From the NCBI GenBank assembly GCA_964460185.1, contig CAYWTM010000151.1, positions 1 through 7,011 of the forward strand: a stretch of 7,011 nucleotides of DNA, read 5' to 3'. Shown in pieces: positions 1 to 5,904 of the stretch. The position numbers and the translations under genes are program-made. The notes below the pieces were generated by a model. The model was not told where the DNA came from. It made no database searches and was given only the letters and a program-made list of their open reading frames with translations. The first letter of the stretch is position 1. Each line of letters opens with the position of its first letter. This DNA is from JAVJPJ01 sp040217295 (lineage in GTDB: Bacteria; Pseudomonadota; Alphaproteobacteria; Rhodobacterales; Rhodobacteraceae).

Positions 1-690
1 CGGCGGCGCACCCGGCGTGATATCGGCACCATGCCCGATGGCGGACACGACCATGCCCCCCAGGAAAAGCGGTGCAGGCACGGTCAGTCGGCGCAGCACT
101 ACCCCGACACCAAGCGCCAGCGCGACCAGAACCGCCGACATCCAGATCGGCTGCGCCCCGCGATCGGGCAATTGGCTTGTGCCCTCCGCCCCCCAAAGGG
201 CCAGCAAGACCGGCACCAGAAGCGTCAGGATCAGAACCCGGACCGATTGCACCAGTGCCACCCGCGCCACATCGGCCCCAAGATCGGCAGACAGGCCCAG
301 AACATAGCTCAGATGCCCCGGTGCCGCGCCCAAAAGCGCCGTGATCCGGTCATAGCCGAAACCGCGCACCAGGACCGCCTGCCCCACCGCCATCGTGGCA
401 ACCAGCGAGATCGTCAGAACCACGAAACTCAACGGCCAGGTCACCGCGGCCTCGATGACGTCAGGGGTGACGGTCGACCCTATGCTGACCCCGATCATCA
501 GGAAACAGGCGTCGCGCAGAAGGTTCGGTATATGCGCCGGAAACCCGAAAACCGTGGCCACCGACACCACTGCCGCGGGCCCGGTCAGCATGGCGGCCGG
601 AAAGCCGAGCACCCAGAACAGCCCTGCACCCGCAGCGCTCAGCGCGAGGGTCGCGGCCACATGGATCGGGCGCAACTCAGACTCCGTCAT
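1..690 (-). CDS. AbrB-family integral membrane protein (C-terminus missing, runs off the window)
   Basis: The first 230 residues are present, starting at the ATG at 690-688; the stop lies beyond the left edge. The protein is very hydrophobic, with successive Gly/Ala/Val/Leu-rich helices separated by short polar loops. The family signature is recognisable: a GPAAVVSVA segment near residues 37-45, RDACFLMIGVSIGSTVTPDVI around 59-79, and GAAPGHLSYVLGLSADLGAD around 131-150. This pattern matches the AbrB family (Pfam 'AbrB', sometimes mislabelled ammonia monooxygenase), which consists of two duplicated membrane halves in about 340-360 residues, so roughly one third is missing here. The E. coli namesake affects aidB expression; the true biochemical role of the family is not established. 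The start overlaps the end of the lyase gene by 14 nt and has only a weak ribosome site (AGATGGA), so translation is probably coupled. Its place in a carboxylate-uptake operon suggests a transport or efflux role, but that is inference. Confidence 0.85.
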   Translation of the reverse strand, partial: MTESELRPIHVAATLALSAAGAGLFWVLGFPAAMLTGPAAVVSVATVFGFPAHIPNLLRDACFLMIGVSIGSTVTPDVIEAAVTWPLSFVVLTISLVATMAVGQAVLVRGFGYDRITALLGAAPGHLSYVLGLSADLGADVARVALVQSVRVLILTLLVPVLLALWGAEGTSQLPDRGAQPIWMSAVLVALALGVGVVLRRLTVPAPLFLGGMVVSAIGHGADITPGAPP

Positions 691-1456
691 ATGTCCATCT
701 GTATTGCGGTGGCGTCGGGCCCTTGTTGCGGCCGCCCTGTTCGGATTGCTCCCACGCGTGGGCCAGAATGCCCACCGATCGGGACAGGCAGAAAAATCCA
801 CGCGCCAAGGCGGGCGGGCAGCCCAGTTCGGCGTAAATCACCGCCGTCGCGCCATCGATGTTCATCGGCACCGGTTTGCCGCGTTCCGCCGCCAGATGGC
901 GCTCGACCGCGCGGCCTATCCCGGCGTATGCGCCTGAAACGGCCCCTTGGTCAGCGGCTTCATCCACCAACGCCAGCAGGCGGGGCGACCTGGGGTCGGT
1001 GGGTTTGTGAAACCGGTGCCCGAACCCCGGCAAGAACCGCCCATGTTCCGCGCGCCATGCGTCCAACGCGCCCGGCATCCCCTTGGGGCCGGCCGCCTCG
1101 ACCGCGCGGTAGAGCTCCACCGCCTGCTCACCTGCCCCGCCATGGACGTCGCCAAGCATGTTCAGCCCCGTCGCCATGGCGTTTTGCAAGCCTACACCAC
1201 AGGTAATCGCCATCCGGGCCGCAGCGATCGAGGGCGCTTGCGGCCCGTGATCGACCGCGGACACAAGCGCCGCCTCGAACAGGGCGGCACGCGCGCCGTC
1301 GATCTGCTGTCCGGTAACCAGAAGCCATATCATCTGGGCAAACCCGGTCGTCCCGATCAGCGTCTCGATCGGCTGTCCGCGCAGGGAAATCCGGCCGGGT
1401 TCCATATCGATGATGGACGTGCGCCACCAGTCGGCAACATCGTTGCGGTCGGTCAT
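677..1456 (-). CDS. Citrate synthase-fold citryl-CoA lyase-like protein
   Basis: This 259-residue protein has the active-site architecture of the citrate synthase superfamily but is much shorter than citrate synthase (about 370-430 residues); it matches stand-alone citryl-CoA lyases (about 260) and the C-terminal lyase part of ATP-citrate lyase. The catalytic triad is visible by eye: His70 in VDHGPQAPS, His147 in GFGHRFHKPTDPR and Asp201 in MNIDGATAV. Substrate-binding arginines appear at Arg156 (TDPR) and Arg226 (SRSVGILAHAWEQ), and the HGGAGE loop at 105-110 is typical. The expected reaction is citryl-CoA to acetyl-CoA plus oxaloacetate in the cytoplasm; activity on a related hydroxyacyl-CoA is possible. 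The ATG overlaps the stop of the CoA-transferase as ATGA, preceded by a GAGGG site, so the two enzymes are made together. Its position beside a CoA-transferase and a tricarboxylate transporter argues for a catabolic rather than biosynthetic role. Fold assignment is near certain; the exact substrate is inferred. Confidence 0.85.
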   Translation of the reverse strand: MTDRNDVADWWRTSIIDMEPGRISLRGQPIETLIGTTGFAQMIWLLVTGQQIDGARAALFEAALVSAVDHGPQAPSIAAARMAITCGVGLQNAMATGLNMLGDVHGGAGEQAVELYRAVEAAGPKGMPGALDAWRAEHGRFLPGFGHRFHKPTDPRSPRLLALVDEAADQGAVSGAYAGIGRAVERHLAAERGKPVPMNIDGATAVIYAELGCPPALARGFFCLSRSVGILAHAWEQSEQGGRNKGPTPPQYRWTYDGV

Positions 1457-2679
1457 ATCACGCCCTCTGCCCTAAGTGCCGCAATCTCGTCGTCGCCAAG
1501 CCCGAGCCCGCCGAGGATTTCATCCGTATGCGCGCCGAGTGCCGGTGGCGGGGTCACCACCGCCGGACGCACGCCGTCGATCATGGCACCGATGCGCACC
1601 ACGTCAATGGCCTGGTCCATCCCCGGAACCTCGGCGAAATGCGCCAGAAAGGCCCGATCGGCAATCTGCGGATGGCGCAGGATCTCGGGCACGGACATGA
1701 CCGCGCCCGATGGCACCCCGACGGCGTTGAGCTCCCGCGCCCAGTCGCGCGCGCCCCTTGTGGTCAGAACCGTTTCCAGTTCGGCCTTCAGCCTCAGGCG
1801 GTTGGCCTTGCGATCCTCCCGCGTGGCATAGATCTCCTTGTCCAGCAGATCCGCGCGACCCAGATGGCGCGCAAGGGTTTGCCATTGCTCATCCTTGTTG
1901 GCGGCGATGTTGATCAGCCCGTCGCGGCATTGAAACGCGCCCGACGGGGCGGAGGTCGGGTTTTCATTGCCATTGGCCTGCGGGGCCACGCCGCCGATCA
2001 GGTGGTTCGACACGACCCATCCCATGGTGGCCAGAACCGACTCGAGCATGGAAATGTCGATCACGCAGCCCCGGGGCGCGTCGTTCAGCGCTGCGCAGAT
2101 GGCCATCGCGGCGGTCAGACCTCCGACCGTATCGGCCAACGGATAGCCGACCCTGAGCGGCGCGCTTTGCGCGTCGCCGGTGATCGACATCACACCAGAT
2201 ACGCCTTGAACGATCTGATCATAAGCCGGGCGATCGGCCCACGGCCCGTCCTGCCCGAACCCCGAAATGGCGCAGTAGATCAGACGCGGATTTGCGGCTC
2301 TCAGTGTTTCGGGCCCAAGTTCGAGCCTGTCCATCACGCCGGGGCGGAAATTTTCGACCAACACATCGGCGCCCTGGACAAGACGCTTGAGCAACGCCTT
2401 GCCGCGCGCATCCTTGAGGTTCAGCGTCAGCGAACGTTTGCCCGCATTCTGCGCCAGGAAACTGATGCCCATGCCGCGCGCGGACAATGCGGGATCTGCC
2501 CCGAGATTGCGCGCCAGGTCCCCGCTGCCCACGGTTTCGACCTTGATCACATCGGCGCCCAGATGGGCCAGTTGGTGACACGCGAAGGGCCCGGCCAAAA
2601 CATTGGTCAGGTCCAGCACACGAATGCCCGCAAGGGGCGCAGGGCGGGCCTGGTGCCCGCCCCGTTCGTCAGTCACCAT
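1453..2679 (-). CDS. Family III CoA-transferase (CaiB/BaiF type)
   Basis: This is a full-length 408-residue family III CoA-transferase, the group containing formyl-CoA transferase, CaiB and BaiF. The N-terminal PLAGIRVLDLTNVLAGPF (15-32), the GADVIKVE strand (41-48), NAGKRSLTLNLK (78-89) and VLVENFRPGVMDRLGL-like segment (106-121) are classic. The catalytic aspartate that forms the acyl anhydride is Asp154 in ISGFGQDGPWADRPAYDQ. The C-terminal part holds the small-domain motif GVPSGAVMSVPEILRHPQ (321-338) and the usual PPPALGAHTDEIL ending (377-389). The enzyme moves CoA between carboxylic acids without ATP. From context the acceptor is probably the imported tricarboxylate (citrate giving citryl-CoA), with acetyl-CoA or succinyl-CoA as donor; the sequence alone does not show this. 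The start ATG overlaps the end of tctA by 11 nt and follows AAGGGGT; the stop overlaps the lyase start by 4 nt. Confidence 0.93.
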   Translation of the reverse strand: MVTDERGGHQARPAPLAGIRVLDLTNVLAGPFACHQLAHLGADVIKVETVGSGDLARNLGADPALSARGMGISFLAQNAGKRSLTLNLKDARGKALLKRLVQGADVLVENFRPGVMDRLELGPETLRAANPRLIYCAISGFGQDGPWADRPAYDQIVQGVSGVMSITGDAQSAPLRVGYPLADTVGGLTAAMAICAALNDAPRGCVIDISMLESVLATMGWVVSNHLIGGVAPQANGNENPTSAPSGAFQCRDGLINIAANKDEQWQTLARHLGRADLLDKEIYATREDRKANRLRLKAELETVLTTRGARDWARELNAVGVPSGAVMSVPEILRHPQIADRAFLAHFAEVPGMDQAIDVVRIGAMIDGVRPAVVTPPPALGAHTDEILGGLGLGDDEIAALRAEGVI

Positions 2680-4183
2680 CGGCCACCCCTTCGGCCCGCT
2701 TGCGCGCCCGCATGGCCCGGTAGCTTGGCAGAAGCACCAGGATCACCGCCAGCACCAGCAACGCCAGCGTCATCGGCCGTTCCAGGATGAAGCTGAAGCC
2801 ACGATAAAGCTGCATCGCCCGGCTGAAGTTGTCTTCCAGCATCGTGCCCAGGATGAACCCGATCAGCAGCGGCGCCAGCGGGTAATCCGCAAAGCGCAGG
2901 ATCGTGGCCACCACTCCGAACCCCACGAGGATCAGCAGCTCGGTCGAGTTGTTTTGCCCGATATAGCTGCCCATCAGGGTGAAAAACAGGATGAACGGGA
3001 TCAGGTAGTTTCGCGGAATCGACAAGATCTTGGCGATGTACGGGATCAGCGGCAGGTTCAGGATCAGCAAGACCAGGTTGCCGATATACATCGAGATGAT
3101 GACCGCCCAGAACACCTGCGGCTCGTCCGTCATGAGACGGGGTCCGGGCGTCACGTTCAGCGCGATCAGCGCGCCAAGCAAGATCGCCGTGGTGCCCGAT
3201 CCGGGAATGCCAAGCGTCAAGAGCGGCACGAACGACCCGGTGCAGGCAGCATTGTTCGCCGTCTCGGGCGCGGCAAGCCCCTTGATCGATCCCTTCCCGA
3301 ATTCATCTTGCTCATGCTTTGGCGCGATGTTGCGTTCGACCGCATAGCCAAGGAAGGACGCGATCGTCGCCCCCGCCCCCGGCAGCACACCGATGAAGAA
3401 CCCCTGTAGCGATTGCCGGCCAATCACGGGGGCGATGGTGCGTGCCTCGGCACGGGTGATGCGCAAGTTGGTGATTTTTCCGCCGCCCGAATTGGCGGAA
3501 CGGGCCGGGTTCATGACCAGGAACAAGGCCTCTGGCAGCGCGAACATCGCCATGGCCAGCGTGATGAAGGAAAAGCCCGACTGCAGATCCATGATCCCCA
3601 TGGTGAACCGCGCGGTGTTGGACAGGGCCCCCTCGCCCACGGTGCCCATGATCAGGCCCAGGATCGTCATCATCAGGGCCTTGCCCACCTGCCCCGTGCC
3701 GGCAAAGGCCGCGATGGCCGACAGGCCCACCACCATCAGCGCGAAATATTCGGCCGAGTGGAACAACAGCGCAACCGAGGACAAAGCGGGCGCAAAGATC
3801 ATCAGCAAGATGGCCCCGATGGTGCCGCCCGCAAAGCTCGAGATGGCGGCAATGGTCAGCGCCTTGCCCGCCAGCCCTTTCCTGGCCATCGGATAGCCGT
3901 CGAAGGCGGAGGCGACTGTCCCCGCGACCCCCGGCGCGTTCAGCAAGATGGACGAGGTCGAGCCGCCGAAGATCGCCCCGTAATAGACGCCCGACAAAAG
4001 GATCAGCGCCGAGGTCGGATCCCCCAACCCGATGGCCACCGGGATCATGATCGCGATGATCGACATCGGCCCGAGACCCGGCAACATGCCGATCAGGGTT
4101 CCGATCAGGCAGCCCGCGACCACCATGACAAGATTGAACGGCGTAACTGCCGTGGCGAGGCCGATAAGGATACCTTCCAACAT
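2669..4183 (-). CDS. tctA: Tripartite tricarboxylate transporter large membrane subunit TctA
   Basis: This 504-residue polytopic protein is the translocation subunit of a tripartite tricarboxylate transporter (TTT), a secondary system that imports citrate-like acids with a soluble binding protein. It has the expected length and internal duplication. The first half carries GMLPGLGP (32-39) and GGSTSSILLNAPG (73-85). The second half repeats the theme with GVLPGAGATIASFLGY (265-280), APETANNAA (305-313) and GIPGSGTTAILLGAL (325-339). These Pro-Gly re-entrant motifs are diagnostic for TctA. The remainder is hydrophobic helices, ending with a basic cytoplasmic tail (about 487-497). It starts 12 nt after tctB ends, with an AAGGGGC site overlapping the tctB stop codon, and runs 11 nt into the CoA-transferase gene. 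The substrate cannot be read from the sequence, since related systems carry citrate, malonate, terephthalate and others; the adjacent lyase favours citrate. Confidence 0.96.
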   Translation of the reverse strand: MLEGILIGLATAVTPFNLVMVVAGCLIGTLIGMLPGLGPMSIIAIMIPVAIGLGDPTSALILLSGVYYGAIFGGSTSSILLNAPGVAGTVASAFDGYPMARKGLAGKALTIAAISSFAGGTIGAILLMIFAPALSSVALLFHSAEYFALMVVGLSAIAAFAGTGQVGKALMMTILGLIMGTVGEGALSNTARFTMGIMDLQSGFSFITLAMAMFALPEALFLVMNPARSANSGGGKITNLRITRAEARTIAPVIGRQSLQGFFIGVLPGAGATIASFLGYAVERNIAPKHEQDEFGKGSIKGLAAPETANNAACTGSFVPLLTLGIPGSGTTAILLGALIALNVTPGPRLMTDEPQVFWAVIISMYIGNLVLLILNLPLIPYIAKILSIPRNYLIPFILFFTLMGSYIGQNNSTELLILVGFGVVATILRFADYPLAPLLIGFILGTMLEDNFSRAMQLYRGFSFILERPMTLALLVLAVILVLLPSYRAMRARKRAEGVADGD

Positions 4184-4195
4184 GGTCCGCGCCCC

Positions 4196-4684
4196 TTACA
4201 GAAAGGCCGGCAACGGGCTCAGGAAGATGCCAAGCACCTCCTGCACCAGATACCAGATGCACCCGGCTGCCAGGGCAGCGACGGGAATGAGAATGTGGAA
4301 CTTGCGTTCGCCCAGAATGGCGCCGCCCACGGCGAGAAACCCGACCGTCGCGGCCAGAAAGCCGATAGGCCGCAGCAAGAACGCGTAGGCCACCATGAGC
4401 ACGAGGAGGCTGATGGCCTGCCAGATATGATAATCCCCCAGCCGGGTGATATCGATCGCTCCGTCCTTGGGGGCCGCCCCGGCGGCTGCCGGCTTCTTCG
4501 AGAACAAGACCATCAGGCCGACGATGATGCCGGCGATGGACAGTATCTTGGGAAAGGTCGATGGCCACACCGGGTTGCGCTGCAAAATGGGTGGCAACAG
4601 GTGGTCCATCGTAAAGAATGCGGCATAGCCGTAAACGCAGCACAAGGCCACGAAAGCCAGCGCGATCCAGCGATCCAGCGCCAT
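4196..4684 (-). CDS. tctB: Tripartite tricarboxylate transporter small membrane subunit TctB
   Basis: This 162-residue protein is the small membrane partner of TctA. TctB proteins diverge strongly in sequence, so the call rests on size, topology and position between tctC and tctA. Hydrophobic stretches lie around residues 6-25, 43-61, 88-104, 106-124 and 130-156. A polar Ala/Lys-rich loop (about 62-87) separates the first pair of helices from the rest, as is usual in the family. The segment RNPVWPSTFPKILSIAGI (36-53) resembles the typical TctB 'fP..lg..l' entry into the second helix. The ATG at 4684 is preceded by a strong GGAGGG site with a 6-nt spacer. The stop lies 12 nt before tctA. It is needed with TctA for import in characterised systems, but its mechanistic role is unclear. 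Confidence 0.92.
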   Translation of the reverse strand: MALDRWIALAFVALCCVYGYAAFFTMDHLLPPILQRNPVWPSTFPKILSIAGIIVGLMVLFSKKPAAAGAAPKDGAIDITRLGDYHIWQAISLLVLMVAYAFLLRPIGFLAATVGFLAVGGAILGERKFHILIPVAALAAGCIWYLVQEVLGIFLSPLPAFL

Positions 4685-4690
4685 GAGGTT

Positions 4691-4696
4691 CCCTCC
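4691..4696 (-). promoter_or_regulatory. Ribosome binding site of tctB
   Basis: GGAGGG lies 6 nt upstream of the tctB ATG. It is a strong Shine-Dalgarno match and fixes the start. It also shows that tctB translation is independent of tctC, unlike the genes downstream of tctA, which overlap their neighbours. Confidence 0.75.
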
Positions 4697-4757
4697 CCCT
4701 TGATGTCATGCATGTTGGGCGGGTTCCGCGCAGGTGCGGCGGGACCGGCCTGGATAT

Positions 4758-4785
4758 GTGGCGGCAGGACTGCGCCCGCCGCCAC
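4758..4785 (-). other. Intercistronic mRNA hairpin between tctC and tctB
   Basis: In the tctC-tctB gap the transcript can form an 11-bp stem (GTGGCGGCGGG pairing with CCUGCCGCCAC, including one G-U pair) around the 6-nt loop CGCAGU. It starts 14 nt after the tctC stop codon. No T-tract follows on the transcribed sequence (the next bases are ATATCC), so it is not a standard Rho-independent terminator. A stable hairpin just after a binding-protein gene commonly protects the upstream message from 3' decay or attenuates the downstream transporter genes, giving more binding protein than membrane subunit. The rest of the 115-bp gap shows nothing beyond the tctB ribosome site. Confidence 0.6.
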
Positions 4786-4799
4786 GTCCGGCTTTAGGT

Positions 4800-5786
4800 T
4801 CAGAGGAAGCCGAGCTCGCGCATCAGGTCGCCGATCTGCTGTTCCTGGCCGTTGAGGAACGTCTCGAACTCGGCGCCCGGCAGGAAGATGTTGACCAGGC
4901 CCATCCGGGACCGCACGGCTTCCCATTCGGGGGTGTCATACATCGCGGCCAGCGTTTCCTGGTAGGTGGTCAGCATGTCGTCGGGCAGGCCCGGTGCGGC
5001 AAAGAACCCGCGCCAGTTCACGAAATCGGCCGTGATGCCCTGTTCGGCAAAGGTCGGTGCGGAATCAAAGGCGGGCACGCGCTCGGGGGCGGTGACGCCA
5101 AGGATGCGAACCTCGCCCTGATCGGCCAGGGCAATGGCTTCCGAAAAGCCGGTCGACAGCGCGTCGATCTCGCCCGACAGAAGGCCGGCCATGGCTTCGC
5201 CACCGGCGTCATAGCCGATGTAGTTGAACGCGGTCGGGTCTTCGCCCGCGCCCTGCATCACGATCGCGGCGACGAGGTGGTCCATGCCGCCGGGAACCGA
5301 GCCGCCGCCGATGGCGAAATCGGCCGGTGCCTCGCGGTACATGGCCAGCGCCTCATCCATGGTCTGGATCGGGCTGTCCGCCGACACGACCAGGGCGGCA
5401 TAGTCCCCGACGGTGCCTGCCACGAGGGTCAGATCGCGGAAGCTTTGCGAGATTTCGCCGGTCAGCGCGCGGATCACGATCGGGGTCGAGTTGACCATCA
5501 GGGTGCCGTGGTTGCTTTGGGCGTTCTCCATCAGATACGCGATGGCAACGCCGCCGCCGCCGCCGGACATGTTTTCATAGCTTGCCGTGCCCACAAGGCC
5601 CGCGTTGGTCAGCGCCTCACCGGTACCGCGTGCGGTGCCGTCCCAACCGCCACCGGCACCGCCGGGGATCAGGAAATGAATGCTGTCGACCATCTGGTGG
5701 CCATCGGCCTGCGCCATGCCACCCATTGCCAGTGTTGCGGTCGCCGCGGCCATCACGGCGCGACGGGTCCACCCGAAAGTGTTCAT
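4800..5786 (-). CDS. tctC: Periplasmic tricarboxylate-binding protein TctC (Bug family)
   Basis: This 328-residue extracytoplasmic binding protein of the TctC/Bug superfamily delivers substrate to TctAB. The start at 5786 is chosen because GGAGG sits 6 nt upstream and a signal peptide begins there; an upstream in-frame ATG at 5855 would add 23 residues that do not look like a signal. The leader has twin arginines (WTRRAVM, residues 6-12), a hydrophobic core and a likely cleavage after AQA (25-27), leaving a mature protein starting DGHQMVDS. Family motifs follow: PGGAGGGWDGTAR (41-53), ENMSGGGGG (71-79), GGGSVPGGMDH (160-170), YIGYDAGGEAMAGLLSGEID (189-208), APTFAEQGI (243-251) and FFAAPGLP (261-268). 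These are the ligand-pocket and hinge segments of Bug proteins. The PGGAGGGWD form resembles true TctC-type tricarboxylate binders more than the bulk of Bug proteins, which supports but does not prove a citrate-like ligand. It is the first gene of the operon and is divergent from tctD. Confidence 0.95.
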   Translation of the reverse strand: MNTFGWTRRAVMAAATATLAMGGMAQADGHQMVDSIHFLIPGGAGGGWDGTARGTGEALTNAGLVGTASYENMSGGGGGVAIAYLMENAQSNHGTLMVNSTPIVIRALTGEISQSFRDLTLVAGTVGDYAALVVSADSPIQTMDEALAMYREAPADFAIGGGSVPGGMDHLVAAIVMQGAGEDPTAFNYIGYDAGGEAMAGLLSGEIDALSTGFSEAIALADQGEVRILGVTAPERVPAFDSAPTFAEQGITADFVNWRGFFAAPGLPDDMLTTYQETLAAMYDTPEWEAVRSRMGLVNIFLPGAEFETFLNGQEQQIGDLMRELGFL

Positions 5787-5790
5787 TGTA

Positions 5791-5798
5791 TTCCTCCC
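5791..5798 (-). promoter_or_regulatory. Ribosome binding site of tctC
   Basis: GGGAGGAA, whose GGAGG core sits 6 nt before the ATG at 5786, is a near-ideal Shine-Dalgarno sequence. It decides the tctC start in favour of the residue M-N-T-F-G-W rather than the in-frame ATG 69 nt upstream. Confidence 0.85.
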
Positions 5799-5839
5799 AT
5801 TTGACAGGCAGTCCTCCGCCGCCCATGGTTTCAAACGAT

Positions 5840-5876
5840 CACAACAAGCTGACATGGGCCTGACACGGGCCCGACA
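5840..5876 (-). promoter_or_regulatory. Candidate TctD operator: 11-bp tandem repeats
   Basis: Read on the tctC strand, the elements TGTC (5876-5873), TGTC (5865-5862), TGTC (5854-5851) and TGTG (5843-5840) follow one another at exactly 11-bp intervals. The first three are embedded in similar units; on the plus strand these are GACATGGGCCT, GACACGGGCCC and GACAGGGGCAG. Direct repeats one helical turn apart are the known binding geometry of OmpR/PhoB-family regulators, each monomer contacting one repeat. The array lies 54-90 nt upstream of the tctC start and 29-65 nt upstream of the proposed tctD start, a fitting place for activation of tctC and autoregulation of tctD. Assignment to TctD is inference. 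I could not identify a convincing -10 for either direction in this 118-bp region. Confidence 0.55.
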
Positions 5877-5904
5877 GGGGCAGCCGGAATACCATGGGGG
5901 TGCG

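Noticed and set aside
31..1206. A 391-codon plus-strand frame over the left end of the window
   Set aside because: It runs opposite the AbrB and lyase genes and its translation is Arg/Pro/His-rich with no family features.
677..1456. Annotation as ordinary citrate synthase (gltA)
   Set aside because: The protein is over 100 residues too short, lacking much of the large N-terminal helical domain, and it lies in a transport/CoA-transferase operon. The fold is shared but a stand-alone lyase fits better.
3312..4709. A 465-codon minus-strand frame overlapping tctA and tctB
   Set aside because: It is a shifted frame across two clearly real membrane-protein genes. Its product is a low-complexity Gly/Arg/His-rich sequence without membrane helices.
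4758..4785. Rho-independent terminator after tctC
   Set aside because: The stem is strong but is followed by ATATCC rather than a T-run, and tctB and tctA, which must be co-expressed with tctC, lie directly downstream.
1528..4855. Very long open frames on the plus strand (about 420 and 480 codons at 1528-2790 and 3413-4855) opposite the minus-strand genes
   Set aside because: They are antisense shadows of the CoA-transferase and tctA/tctB genes, rich in His, Arg, Gln and Gly with no recognisable domain. Long spurious frames are expected in GC-rich DNA.
5801..5829. A perfect TTGACA (5801-5806) as the -35 box of a tctD promoter
   Set aside because: At 16-18 bp spacing the only candidates for a -10 are CATGGT-like and match poorly. 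The hexamer also partly overlaps the sequence just before the tctC ribosome site, so chance is likely.
5787..5855. Longer tctC start at the ATG at 5855
   Set aside because: The extra 23 residues contain cysteines and charges in place of a signal peptide, and the ideal ribosome site serves the ATG at 5786.
5854..5904. ATG at 5854 as the tctD start
   Set aside because: It would add 17 residues before the receiver domain, which normally starts at the M-R-x-L-L-V-E-D strand, and it would place most of the repeat array inside the coding sequence.
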